The translations under genes were made by a program, and so were the position numbers. From Epiperipatus broadwayi (Eukaryota; Onychophora; Udeonychophora; Euonychophora; Peripatidae): 64,000 nt of DNA. Positions 24,605-36,287 of this stretch are shown here, in pieces (within the stretch, counting starts at the first letter, position 1; every line of letters begins with the position of its first letter). Location of the stretch: contig JAQFVV010006312.1 of assembly GCA_028023455.1 (NCBI GenBank), positions 2,130,163 through 2,194,162 on the forward strand, written 5' to 3'. The notes below the pieces were generated by a model. It saw only the letters and a list, made by a program, of their open reading frames with translations. It was not told the DNA's origin and did no database searches.

Positions 24605-25960
24605 TTAATTTATAAACCAATTAAGCGTATGTCACGCTTGAATGTGAAGCTATAATAATATACAGGAATTAATATACGCTAAGCGCTTTCAAGGTCCTTT
24701 ACCTCATATTCATAGCGATGCTGTGAGCTGCGAAATGTAAAAAATGGAGCGGGAGAAGTGGTATGCAAAGCATATGCAAATGGGCTAAATAGTCCAGCGT
24801 TTAGAGATGTCGAAGCAGGTGTCACGTCTATTGATAGAGTTGTTATTGTTATTGATGTAGTACGCTTCTCTGATTTTCCGCTTAATGTCGTTTTTCTCGA
24901 TACAGACTATTTTAGGGTGGGAAGGTTCAAATAAATGTCCAGTCTTCTTGGAATGTTCCAAAAATGTTGATGAGTTATCGTTGTTTTTCATAGCTCTATT
25001 GTATGTGTATCTGTGTTGTGCTGTCCGGGTGATTGTGCCTGCCTTGGTTTCTCCAAAATAAATGGCGCGGCAACCGGGTTGTGGGCAAGTTATGCTGTAA
25101 ACGACATGGGGGGTCTGAGAAGGTTCTATTTTGTCCTTGGAGTTATTGATGAGACGATTAGTACAAGGGGGTGTATGAAAGCTGATTTTAAATTTATTGT
25201 CTAAAATCTTGATTAGTTGGTGGGAGATTTTGGGTATGTGGGGAAGAGTGATATATGGAAGTTTAATATTGTTTTTATTAAGGGTGATTTTTGTATGAAA
25301 CTGTTTGATTTTGTTGTTGATAGTGTGGAGTTTATAGCCTGCCTGTAGTAGATATTTGGTGTAGAGATGTATGTTGTTCTTTCGATCTGCCTCAAACTTG
25401 CACAGCTGCATGTTTCTGTGTAGGAATGCTTGTAGTCCTGCTAATTTGTGAGAGTTAGGAACGTTAGAATGTGGATGTATGAAGCCTCTGATTTCAAAAG
25501 GCTTTATAATCATTGAATAATTTATACATGGTTCATCGCGGGTTAACTTAAGATCCAGATAATTTAGGCTTTGGGATGCATCCTCAGATGTGGAATTAAT
25601 GGTTAGATTAGTGCTGTGCGTTAGCTCTTGTATAATATTGTTTGTGGTGTGCTGATTGGCTAGAATAAGTATGTCGTCTACGTACCGCATGTATAAAGTG
25701 TGGGGGTTGTCAGCTTGGTGTTTAGGCACTATTAGTTTTTCGTAGTAATTAAGAAAAATGCTAGTTATGATTCCGCTGAGGGGGAGGCCCATCGGCCATC
25801 CGCTTTTCATATTGTACCAAGCGTGCTCAAATGTTGTGTATATATGCTTATCCATCCAAGTTAAAAATGTAATGATGAAATTAATGCGTTCAGATGACAT
25901 TGTATTGATAAGTTCTTGTTGGATAATGTGAATTAAATAAGAGACTATTAAGACAGACTG
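24605..25960 (-). mobile_element. Penelope-like element, 5'-truncated, with 3' region
   Basis: Contains the open RT/endonuclease frame at 24785-25900 and a 3' region (24605-24784). The outer part (GAAAGCGCTTAGCG and TTCAAGCGTGACATACGC on the minus strand) is shared with the small palindrome at 48540-48710. The frame stays open upstream to about 25960, then homology cannot be followed, so the element is 5'-truncated. Confidence 0.75.
24785..25900 (-). CDS. PLE reverse transcriptase C-terminal half plus GIY-YIG endonuclease
   Basis: 371 codons without a stop. In order: RT motif B region (WPMGLPLSGIITSIFLNYYE, about residues 35-55), catalytic MRYVDDILIL (about 90-100), thumb, a TPPCTNRLINNSKD block (about 245), a Cys pair VYSITCPQPGC, and the GIY-YIG-type nuclease start IYFGETKAGTITRTAQHR (about 280-300). 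It ends with the PLE-typical IREAYYIN... IN block. PLE RTs are related to telomerase, and the GIY-YIG domain nicks the target. The N-terminal half of the usual protein is missing, so this is a truncated copy, but the uninterrupted frame suggests a fairly recent insertion. Confidence 0.8.
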   Translation of the reverse strand: MSSERINFIITFLTWMDKHIYTTFEHAWYNMKSGWPMGLPLSGIITSIFLNYYEKLIVPKHQADNPHTLYMRYVDDILILANQHTTNNIIQELTHSTNLTINSTSEDASQSLNYLDLKLTRDEPCINYSMIIKPFEIRGFIHPHSNVPNSHKLAGLQAFLHRNMQLCKFEADRKNNIHLYTKYLLQAGYKLHTINNKIKQFHTKITLNKNNIKLPYITLPHIPKISHQLIKILDNKFKISFHTPPCTNRLINNSKDKIEPSQTPHVVYSITCPQPGCRAIYFGETKAGTITRTAQHRYTYNRAMKNNDNSSTFLEHSKKTGHLFEPSHPKIVCIEKNDIKRKIREAYYINNNNNSINRRDTCFDISKRWTI

Positions 25961-26825
25961 CCCTGTTCAAAGAAAAAAAAAATATAAATCTAAGCAAAAA
26001 TAAAAAAAAAATTATAAAAGTTGCATACTCCAGAGAAGAAGTCTTCGAATTTAAAACAAAAGTTTCAAAAACAATCCAACGACAACAGTAATAAACAAAT
26101 AATAAAAATATTTGAAGCACATTTATTAACGGTCCTGATAAGGTAAAATTTCTCTCTGAGCTACTAGACTATAACATACTTCTGTAAATAAGGTGACATT
26201 TTAATTTAGTGTTTTTTTTATTTTGCTCTGAACTATTTGGGTGCCAAATATAATAATAATAGTAACTGAATTGGCTCAGGTAAAATGTTTTATTCAGGCT
26301 CCATTTAGATTGTCAAATGTAATGGTATTAAAAAAATTGTATTAATATTTATTATTAATACCATATTAAAAACCAAATGTAATGATAATTAAATAAATAA
26401 AACATGTAGAATACGTATCTAATGTTCAAGCTATCTAATATATTAGTACATGAATATAAAAAAATATATAGACTCGAAGTTTAGATTAATGTGGAATGGA
26501 ATATAAACAACTAAAACTGTTTACATTATTAAAATACAGTTTAAATTGTAAATTAATTTTATTTTAATTCGCATATGCTTTTAAATAGGTAATAAATATT
26601 TAAACTTTTCTATAGTATTAAAATTATACATTTTACAAATATCTCATTAACTTATATTATTTAAATTTCTAAGAACTTTTTTTACAAAATTTGTTATTAA
26701 TTACAATGTATATAAAGATGTGAATAACATACTTAAATGAATGTAACAATTTATTTAGTAATGATCTGGAAAACCAGTTTAATAATTGAAAATGTAAATT
26801 TATTAATATAAACAATAATAACAAT
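25961..26825. other. No recognisable feature
   Basis: Extremely AT-rich; nothing named. Confidence 0.6.
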
Positions 26826-27017
26826 ATATATATATATATATATAAACATTACAAGCATAAAGCTAAACTAGTCAATATAAAATCAAAACTACCCCAAATC
26901 TAAAATTAAACCAGACCAGCATAAAAATAATATTAAAACACAACCTAAGGTTTCACTGCTACAAGCAGACTTCTCAAGTGTAAAGAACTACAAAAAAACC
27001 ACACATTATATATACTA

Positions 27018-27224
27018 TTAAAAACTACCCACAAATCCATTCACCACTTCCCATCCACCCTTAATATTAAAAGAACTCTTAAATAAGTTAATTGCTTCAG
27101 AATAATAAATTTTCAACAATAAAGACTCTTTAATTTTTTTTTTGATTTCATTTCTCTCAAAGAAGACAACCTTACCTTCATCAAAATCAATAGTGTGGCC
27201 TGTATCTTTTTCATGGACATACAA
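27018..27224 (-). pseudogene. PLE C-terminal (GIY-YIG tail) fragment, left arm
   Basis: 68 codons. HEKDTGHTIDF and VVFFERNEIKKKIKESL match the end of PLE GIY-YIG domains (compare HSKKTGHLFEPS and CIEKNDIKRKIREAY in the PLE at 24785). Only the protein tail is present, so it has no enzyme activity. The mirror-image copy follows 5 bp away on the other strand. Confidence 0.8.
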
Positions 27225-27229
27225 AGCAG

Positions 27230-27436
27230 ATGTATGTCCATGAAAAAGATACAGGCCACACTATTGATTTTGATGAAGCTAAGGTTGTCTTCTTTGAGAG
27301 AAATGAAATCAAAAGAAGAATTAAAGAGTCTTTATTATTGAAAATTTATTATTCTGAAGCAATTAACTTATTTAAGAGTTCTTTTAATATTAAGGGTGGA
27401 TGGGAAGTGGTGAATGGATTTGTGGGTAGTTTTTAA
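27230..27436 (+). pseudogene. PLE C-terminal (GIY-YIG tail) fragment, right arm
   Basis: Same 68 codons as the left arm with three residue differences (EAKV for EGKV and KRRIKE for KKKIKE). It reads HEKDTGHTIDF to the end of the PLE frame. It is the mirror partner in palindrome A and is non-functional alone. Confidence 0.8.
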
Positions 27437-27562
27437 TAGTATATATAATGTGTGGTTTTTTTGTAGTTCTTTACACTTGAGAAGTCTGCTTGTAGCAGTG
27501 AAACCTTAGGTTGTGTTTTAATATTATTTTTATGCTGGTCTGGTTTAATTTTAGATTTGGGG

Positions 27563-27565
<3 letters not shown>

Positions 27566-27606
<41 letters not shown>

Positions 27607-27614
27607 TATATATA

Positions 27615-27650
<36 letters not shown>
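27566..27650. repeat. (TA)n array at the right edge of palindrome A
   Basis: TA repeats of about 80 bp with a short interruption near 27605-27620, starting where the right arm stops. Confidence 0.9.
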
Positions 27651-27657
<7 letters not shown>

Positions 27658-27881
27658 AGTAAATAAAATATTCCTTATAGAATAGTTTCCACTTGGATTG
27701 ATTACTGTTTATCTACAATACTTATTATATTATTTTATAGATGTATCTGTAATATTATGTATACAATACACTAAGAAAGTAAAAAAATGGTTATATTAGC
27801 AAAAAATATTGCTAAATAAATACATAATATATTTTTATATTTGAAATACAGGTATTCTTCATATACCCAGAGTTTAATTGT

Positions 27882-28405
27882 AATTATAGGGAATTTGAAC
27901 ACAGACTTTCAAGTTTCCTTCAGCTATCCACTTTATCTCAAATCATTGATACACATGATCATACACATATTGAAAAGGTAAATGATCTCCAATATATGTA
28001 TCTTATGCTGAACCAGCTTTCGACACTTGGTCAGAGTTGGTCAGAGTGACATAAGGTCAACATAGGCATGACAATTATATTGGATTAGCATAAGATTTGG
28101 GTGTTCCATCATTGGATTTTCAATGACATGGATGGCTGAAGAATTGGAGAATGGAGTAGATTGAAACATGTCCATTAAATTTTAAAGATTTGCTATCTTA
28201 ATATAAACTGAGACTGATTATATATATATATTTATGGAAGATGATGATATGAATCAATTGATGAATGCTGGTTCAGCACAAAATACATATATTGAAGATC
28301 ATTTATCTTTTTCACATGTGTGTGGTCATGTGTACTGATGGTTTGGTGATAGAATGGATAGCTAAAGAGACCTTGAAAGTTGTGTTTAAATTTCCTGTAA
28401 TTAAA
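27882..28405. mobile_element. Foldback element with about 140-bp inverted arms
   Basis: The left arm 27882-28018 (AATTATAGG ... ATGCTGAACCAGC) is repeated in reverse complement at 28268-28405 (GCTGGTTCAGCA ... CCTGTAATT) at roughly 80% identity. The spacer is about 250 bp and non-coding. Relatives lie at 7243-7625 and inside 20245-21095. Confidence 0.75.
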
Positions 28406-28473
28406 AATATATTTTGCAAAATTTAATTAGTATGTTTATTATTTTCATTATCAAAATAAACATAAGCTGTCAA

Positions 28474-28560
28474 GCATTAGTGGCCTAGCGGTTAGCGTAA
28501 CTGCCTTCCAAGCAGCTGGCCTGGGCTTGCTTCCCGGTCAATGCTTTGACATATATATTA
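28474..28560 (+). mobile_element. tRNA-Gly(UCC)-like SINE head with short tail
   Basis: 28474-28544 folds like tRNA-Gly. Acceptor GCATTAG pairs with TCAATGC with one mismatch. The anticodon loop is CTTCCAA (anticodon TCC). TGGCCTAGCGG is a perfect A box, while the B box GGCTTGCTTCC has three mismatches. It is followed by TTTGACATAT, the same tail as the SINE at 20935, so it is a retroposed copy rather than a working tRNA gene. Confidence 0.6.
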
Positions 28561-31500
28561 AAATAAGCTTGTTACTTTACATTTCATAAAATATTATATT
28601 ATAGATATATGTTAAACATACACCTCTTTATTAATATCACCCATAAATATTTATATATGAAAACCTTTTTTGTTAAATATAAATTAAAAAATGGTGATCA
28701 TATGATGTTTAGTTAATTAAAAAATAAATAAACATACAAACTAAAATTATCATTAATAAATATAGTTTTTTTTTGTTTATTATTTACTTTAACCTTTTTT
28801 TTTTTGGTAATGATATATTTTTCTTATATACTAAACAAACGCATTCTCAAAATATAAAGAATTTATTTTAAAAAAAGGACTATTTGGTAAACTTTTCTTT
28901 TCTACTCCCAAGGAATGCCCATCAAATTCCAACTCCACCAAAAAACACAATATTTATTATGTACAATAAAATTTTATCAACTTTTACATTTTATATAAAC
29001 ACACACAAATAATAATTTATAGTTCAAAATATTCTATATATTTTGCTGAAAATTCCACAATATGTTGTATAACATATTTAACTGTGTGGCCTGATTATTA
29101 CCTAATCAGCACTTCTGCAAAGTTACTTGTTGTAACAAATGATTGTATAGATATTGTTCTATAATATCATGCACTTAGAACAAGAAAAACAAAATAGAAG
29201 TTGTAATGATGAACATTTTTTTGGCATACCATCCACATCTGAAAAAGAAAAGACATTAATTTTTTACAGTAAAATGGTCGGTATTGTTAAACTATAATGT
29301 TAAATAGATATATTTATCTAATGTATATTAATTTAAATAATACACAATTAAAAGCAAATTACATGTGACTTTTGCTCTCTTATGATTGAAATATGTGGAT
29401 TAATCAATTTCAATATTTAATGTGCTATGACCCATGTGATCGTGGCTCAATGGAAAAGAAATTAATAACAATCGAGGAGTCAAACTAGCAACTTAGGAAA
29501 TAGATGGATTAACATCTAGAAATAGTATTGTTGGTTGTGAGGTGATGGTCAGTAAATGGATAATTAGGGTCATAATGAAGAAGTATTTTAGGTAAATATG
29601 GAGGACATATTTTGAAGTTTTAATAGTTCTCAGAGCAATATTGACTTAAATATGTTAATGAAATTTATTCAGGAATGTGAGAATATATAATCAAATTTCT
29701 TTAGATAAAATAAAATATAAGACATAAATAGCTCTTAATATCAATATTCTTAATCTATTTAAAACACTGAGTGATCTAACTTTTTAATGAGAAAAACCTC
29801 TCGATAGTAATATAAAATTCATATCTCCAGATCCTGATTATATTCTAATTTATTAATATTTTATTTCGTTGTATTACTTCATGAAATTATCTCAATCTTG
29901 AGATTTTTTACAATATTGGTGATGCTTTCTAGGGTAGAAATTGAAGAATAAGCTTTAAATGTTGATCAAAGTAAGATCTAATTTGTCAGTTTGATGATTC
30001 TAATCAACTACAATTTACAATATTTTTTACAAGAAACTAATAATAGCCAGAAATATATAAAAAAAGGCAGTTACAATAAGCGTTGAAAACTTTTTCAGTG
30101 GAAAAGCAAAGATCATCTTAAATTGAATAATGATATATTGGTGCTTCAGTTATATATGGTGAGCTCCCCCAATACAGTTGTGCTTTAAAATTCCTACTAC
30201 ATGAAGACTAATTTGGATTGTGTATATGTATAATAATACAGGTTAATCAATAAAAATATAGCACCTAAAAATAAGATAAAAAACACTTTATGGTGAAAAT
30301 AAAAAGTTATTTACATAAGTTATAAAAGAGAGCATTATGACGTCAATTAAAACTGGGATCATTGAAAATAAATACTTGCTAAAAATATTATGCAATAAAT
30401 TTGTACAATGTACATGAATAGAGACTATTGAAGAATTATGAGGGACTTGGTCCAGCTAATTGCATTATGAAAAATTTTGGCATGGATGCCTTCTTTCTCA
30501 CAAAGTGTACAGCTACAAGTTTTGAAATGTAAAAGCGAGCTGTTAATTATAAATATGATTGTGAAACATGAATTTAAAAACGGTGAAAAATTAAAAAAAA
30601 ACCAAATAATAACAAACAAACAAAAAAAAAAAAACAAAACAAATAAAAGTCATTACTAAAGTTGCATGATAATTTAGTTAAGAATTTTTTTTTTTAAACA
30701 ATTAAGTGCCACATTATATGTGTGTGTATATTATATATTAATCATGAAGTAGCTATTTATTTATAAAATAATTAAATAAAAATTTAAAAATTTGTAGATC
30801 CAAATAAATTAGCATATTCATAACAATATATAAATATTTGAATGGAATGGAATTAGAAAAGATGAAAGAGTATTAGTAAAAATATCCCATGAAAAGATCA
30901 AATCAAAAAAAAAAAAAAAATCAGGTTAACGTTAAATACTCATATCATGCCTTTGACATGCATGGTTTTAAGACAATTTTATCCTCATATAAGTTAAAAC
31001 TTAGTTAATCCATCACCGAGCTAGAATAGATTAAAGAATTATATCTTTTTATAAAATGTAATTTCATTTCATTTGCTGACCCACTGGAAAAATTAATCCT
31101 ATTATTGAAAATATATTGTAATTCTCTGAGCCCGAGTTAGATGTGTAGAGATATCTAAGAGACATTTAAATTACAGCGTTTATGATATGGACTAGAGAAA
31201 AAGATTTTTTTTTTTTTTATCATTACTTGACAAATTCACGTGACGTCTTAATACAAAGATTTATTTCGGAAGTTATTAAAGTGCTGTAAAAGAGTTTTCT
31301 TGATATAACAAGCAAGCAAAGGTAAAATAAATAAAATGAGCTTCAAATAACTCACTGCAGAGAGTGGTTTGCCAATAGCCCCCCCATAGAGAAACAATGG
31401 GAAGTATTATCATAGTCTCAATTGCCAGAGGCGAGGGTTTGAACTGGTTTGCTCCTTGTTTTATCCTCTAGATAAAAATAGCTGGATGTTAATTTACTAA

Positions 31501-34240
31501 TCAATATTAAATAATTTACTGTCTCAGTTAAGGTCCAATTATATGGGGGCAAAATGTTAAGCCTAATTGGAAATTAAGAAGAAAAAAACTTTTAAGGTAT
31601 ACCAGGTTTAAATTTGAACTCAAGTCATAAGATTCGCAGGCGATTACATTAATTTACCATATGTGCGAACATCCTTTATCATCGTACTGTTCGTTGAATA
31701 TATATATTTACGCTCAAATATATATATGGTTAAAGAGGGTTAAATATTATTAATTTTTTAAAATTATTATTATTATTTTTTCCCCATTTTACAAAATTTT
31801 CGTGTTTTATAAGTAATTAGTGCATTGACCAACCAAATCGAAAAATATTTTGAATTTAATAAATAAATAAAAAAATACAATCATTGTTGAGTGAAATAAA
31901 TGATTAAGAAATTTTTATTTTGATTGCAGTATATTGTAATTAATTAAATAAGAAAATACATGTCAAAGAAAATTTTATAGAAAACAATTTATTAAAGTGA
32001 TTAACGGATTTTTATTAATGAAAAACACTGTTAACAATAACGCAGAATAACAATCACTGTCATCGTTATTATCATGTAAGCGGTTATAGGCATTAAAATT
32101 TATGCAAAAAAATAAAAAGATGAGATAATGAAATAAATAGTAGTAAATTAAAAACAGAACAAAAAAAATCACACAAAATAATTGAAGTTTGAATTGTTAT
32201 AAATGTAATTAAATAATAGATATACAAAGTATAATAGTACCATCTAGCAATAGATAAACCTCATCGCATATAAGTCTTAGCACATCGGCTTGCTATAAAC
32301 ATAATCTGTGGTATGAATGAAATCATAAGCAAGCTAGGATTGTTTATGCAGCTGATAAATAATAACTTAGTCAGTCATTCCGTTATTGCTTATAAATGGA
32401 CATGACTTTTACTAACATGAGAATGAGAGTCCTTGATTAATCTGACCAGGATTAATGTCAATGCATTAACTGTAAAAATACAAGTACGATTATAATATGA
32501 TAATGTCATACTCCCTGTTAATTCCTAGATCATAAGTACAAAAAAAATATAGCATTGAAGAAGAAATTTTATTTCAAAAATAAATATTACATTTAATTTT
32601 TTTTTTTTTTAGAAAACCCTTTCTAAAAGTAGTATAATGAACATTTTTTTATAAAAAAGTTGGAAATTATGAATGCTATAAACATAATCCATATCTTCAA
32701 GCTAGTTTCTGGGTAATGAACTTTGTCGGTGAGATCGAGTATTTGCCTCACATTTAAAAACTTTTTTAGTTTTTTTGTGCGATCAAGCTAATCGATTGAA
32801 ATTTAAAAACAACCAAAGCTTTTGAATCGAAGACAATTTATTTGTATAGTTAAATAGATCAGATACTAGTCAGTAACTATAGGAGTCAAAGATTAAAAGT
32901 ATTTTAAATTTTAGGCTATATGCTTGATAGTATTAGAAAGGCATTATTAATATCAGGAATATGAGATAGCAAAGTTAGCAATGAGTCATATCTCTGTACT
33001 GATACCAATGATCAGCTAATCAATACTTTTTACCTGTCATCTCTGTTTAGAGTAACGTTATAGACAAATTGATTTTTAATAATAATATAACAAAATTTCT
33101 TGCCGTCTTTCAATGTTAACTACAAATTTAGAATCTGATGCTTCATTATACAACTCAAAATTTAAAACTTTTAATCATCATTGTTGTGTATAAGATTTTA
33201 ATCTCAAAAGCTTTTATTTATGAAAAATAATGTTTACATACTAAGATTTTATTATTTATTTCTGCAAATGTTCCACAATTTTTTTTAATGTGAAAAAGTT
33301 ATATCAAGTAAATACTGAGGGATTACATTAAAATCAGCTTAACCCTTTTCCCGCGTCTTACGAAGCTCCTCGTCGACATCTGATGTCACTCTAACTCTGC
33401 CAGTTCTTATGCTAAAAAATTCATTTGATAGGTTTTGAATAGGTTTTTAAAAGTTCTGTAAGATGGTGCCCTCTTCCGAATTATTTTACAAGTAAAAAAT
33501 AAAAAAAAAACGCATTTAAACCTAAACAAAGAAAGAACATCGTTTGTAATTGGTTGTTAGTGAGCTCTCAGCCGAAAAAGACATTCTGATTGGCTGGAAA
33601 GAACAAAGAAACCGCCTGATCAAAGAAAATAAAGAAAAACGCTGAGATTTTCATTTCGAATGCAATTTTAAGTATTAAAAAATTATAATTTCAGAAATTA
33701 AACTAGTTTTTTAAAAAATATACTAAAAAAACAAAATTATTTTCGAAAAATATTGAAGATTTTAGTAAAAATATTAAAGATCTAATAAAAAGAAATATTT
33801 ACTTTTCTATAACGTAAAAGTCGACCTTTTTGTGTATATTATAGCTTTTATGTTGCCGAAATTGAATATTTTAGAATAAATAAATAGCAATTTATTTTTG
33901 AAAGAACTTTCGTTCTCTTCATAACCTGAAAAATGAGTAATATACTTTTTATAAACGTATCTGAGTTGAATTTAATATTATAGGCGAATATGTTTTAACA
34001 ATAGGCTTTGTCTTCAGTTTGTGAGTTGGCCAATTAAAAGATTTGATTTTTACCTCATACAACCAATAATATAATTAGCGGTTAAAAAGTTAATATTGTT
34101 ATAATTCCATGCCACATCACATAACTGACTGCATTGTAAAAATCTGCTTTTTATTCATTCTTTACAATAAAAGTTATCTAAAGTTTTATCAGATTTTGTA
34201 ATACATATATGTAATAGTTAGATTAGATTTTGATATATAT
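28561..34240. other. Long AT-rich interval with no assignable gene
   Basis: No long open frames. Points noticed: an A-box-like TGGCTCAATGG at 29444-29454 without a B box; a less AT-rich block at 33345-33640 with TTAACCCTTTTCCCGCG and two inverted CCAAT-type sites (GATTGGCT at about 33581, AATTGGTT at about 33549). Otherwise nothing. Confidence 0.5.
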
Positions 34241-36252
34241 TGTAACTGGACCACCACACAACCCTTTATTACCTTGGCTGTAACAATTTCCTGATGAGCA
34301 TGTTGCAGGAAGAAACTATCAATTAACATTACCCAATGCAGATGTTAGCCCCCCCCCTACAACAATATTTCCTGCTCATCAGAGCATGTAGCACCATAGA
34401 GGCTGGAAGCATCTAGAGATTTATATGTTTGGTTTTCCAAATGAAACCACTAGAGTTCCATCTCACTACAACCTGACTTACCTAGGTCTAGTTATGCCAG
34501 ACATAGCTCAGGAGGCATGAGATTCTCATGAACAAGTTCAATGAATGATGAGTGATGCAACAAAACAAAATAGAATTGAACAACTGGATAACTAAGATTT
34601 AATTTTTAGTAACAATAATTTTATTTAATAACAATTAATTTGCAATTTCTAATAAATTTCATTCGTATCTATGTGATGACTCATTTTCATTTCATTTATG
34701 AAAAGGTTGGAAGCAGTTCACAGAGAGGAGTGCATTTATGTGCATAAGTTTCATTATTTTCTTTCCACAAAATCAACATTCAGGTAAGTATTAAGCATTT
34801 GCAATTTTATTCAATATGCAGGTAAGCATTTAGAGTCCATATAGTATTTCATTAGATTTATTAAATCCAGTAATGTGGTTTAAATTACTCGCACAAAATC
34901 AATATTCAGATGAGCATTAAGCATTGGTCATTTTATATCAACATGCAGATAAGCATTTAGAGTCCATATAATAATTCATTAAATTTATCAAATCCAGTAA
35001 TGTGGTTTAAATTACTTCCAGAAAATCAATATTCAGATGAGCATTAAGCATTGGTCATTTTATATCAACATGCAGATGAGCATTTAGAGTCCATATAGTA
35101 TTTCATTAGATTTATTAAATCCAGTAATGTGGTTTAAATTACTCCCACAAAATCAATATTCAGGTAAGTATTAAGCATTTGTAATTTTATTTCAATATGC
35201 AGGTAAGTATTTACATTTATCCTTTATCAAGAATAAACAATTTTCATAATTTTAGTTTCATTCATAATTTTCCAGTAACAAACGTATTTTTATGCAGCTA
35301 CATTTATTCATGATTTTACTCTCATTTATAATTTATCGATAATAAATGTATTTTCATGTAGCTATATTTATTAATAATTCTTTTTTTTTATATTTATAAT
35401 AAAGACATTTTGTTTGTCTTTTAAAAAACACATATAATTTCGAATATTTTTATAAAATCATTACCTTTATTTATCCAGTTTGTCCCTTCAAACAGGGCCC
35501 GTTTTATTTAAGGTGAATGGCGTTAATCCCTTTCATGATGGTTATCCAGGCAAATCTTGAAAAATCATGACTTAGAATGAAGAGATGAAGCTGTTGGTTT
35601 ATTTTTCCATTGTTATAATTTCCTTAATAATTCTTTCTTTTTCCATCATTAACAAAGGTTCTTTAATATCCTTTTAAAATTGAAATCTTTTTTTTTTTTC
35701 AAAATTCTTCTTTAACAGCTACTTGAAAAATATCTCTTTGGAAAAAAATATAACTATTTGATCTCCTTAAAATCTCTTTGGAAAAACTTTTTAAAACTCT
35801 TTCAAAGTCTCTTGTTTTAAAATCAAATCTAATCTGCACTGTACTTGCAACTTGACTATTTATATCTGATTCTTGGACTAATTAAACAGCCTTGTCCCAC
35901 TGTATCTAATTTGCATATTGCTCTCATTTAAGTCCGATTGCCTTTCTCTTCATAATGATTGGATAATCTACTTTTTTAGTAAGATAGATAAGACATAAAG
36001 ATTCCTTTCCATTAACCCATCACTTTATTTGAAAACATCATTCCAAAAATTAAAAATATAATCTTTTTTAATAATTGCCAGCTTTTATTTACATTGCAAT
36101 TTGAAACTATAAAATCAATAATGATTTTCTTTTAACTATAAACTTTTTTACTTTATTTCTTTTTTAATTTGATCAAATCATGCTAGTCTTTTTTAAATGG
36201 GGGGAGGGGGTCTTTTGAATATATGTACATGGGGAACAGTATATCTGTTTCA
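34241..36252 (-). repeat. 3' LTR, 2012 bp
   Basis: On the minus strand it begins TGAAACAGATATACTG and ends CTTTATTACC-complement sequence with AATAAAGG shortly before the GTTACA end, a poly(A) signal in the usual place. It contains a tandem block at 34771-35220. Confidence 0.85.
34771..35220. repeat. About 127-bp tandem repeat inside the 3' LTR
   Basis: AATCAAYATTCAG recurs at 34771, 34897, 35024 and 35151 (steps 126, 127, 127). Units share TAAGCATTTAGAGTCCATAT and AAATCCAGTAATGTGGTTTA. They lie in what would be the U3 part of the LTR. Confidence 0.9.
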
Positions 36253-36287
36253 TTACCCCACCAAATTTTGGGATGAAATCGTTTGGA
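36253..36287 (-). promoter_or_regulatory. Polypurine tract region and short interior remnant
   Basis: On the minus strand TTTGGTGGGGTAA precedes the LTR start TGAAACAG and is the likely plus-strand primer site. Upstream of it only about 25 bp of LTR-element interior remain before the RTE sequence begins. Confidence 0.6.

Larger units (their letters stand above)
26845..27568. mobile_element. PLE head-to-head palindrome A
   Basis: Arms 26886-27223 and 27231-27568 are reverse complements over 338 bp with only about three differences seen and no indel, around a 7-nt loop (AAGCAGA, 27224-27230). The left arm carries about 40 bp more of the element 3' end (26845-26885: CATAAAGCTAAACTAGTC). Each arm holds the same C-terminal PLE coding piece, 5' ends meeting at the loop. 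TA arrays lie on both outer sides. Confidence 0.9.

Noticed and set aside
28474-28544. Functional tRNA-Gly gene
   Set aside because: The B box has three mismatches, there is an acceptor mismatch, and the sequence is followed by the SINE tail rather than a T-run terminator.
29444-29510. A second tRNA-like sequence (perfect A box TGGCTCAATGG)
   Set aside because: No B box at the right distance and no acceptor pairing.
34297-34330. CTGATGAG followed by GAAAC in the LTR, resembling a hammerhead ribozyme core
   Set aside because: The nucleotides before GAAA do not pair with those after CTGATGA, so stem II cannot close, and the other LTR has GGAAC instead of GAAAC. The motif is on the antisense strand of the element.
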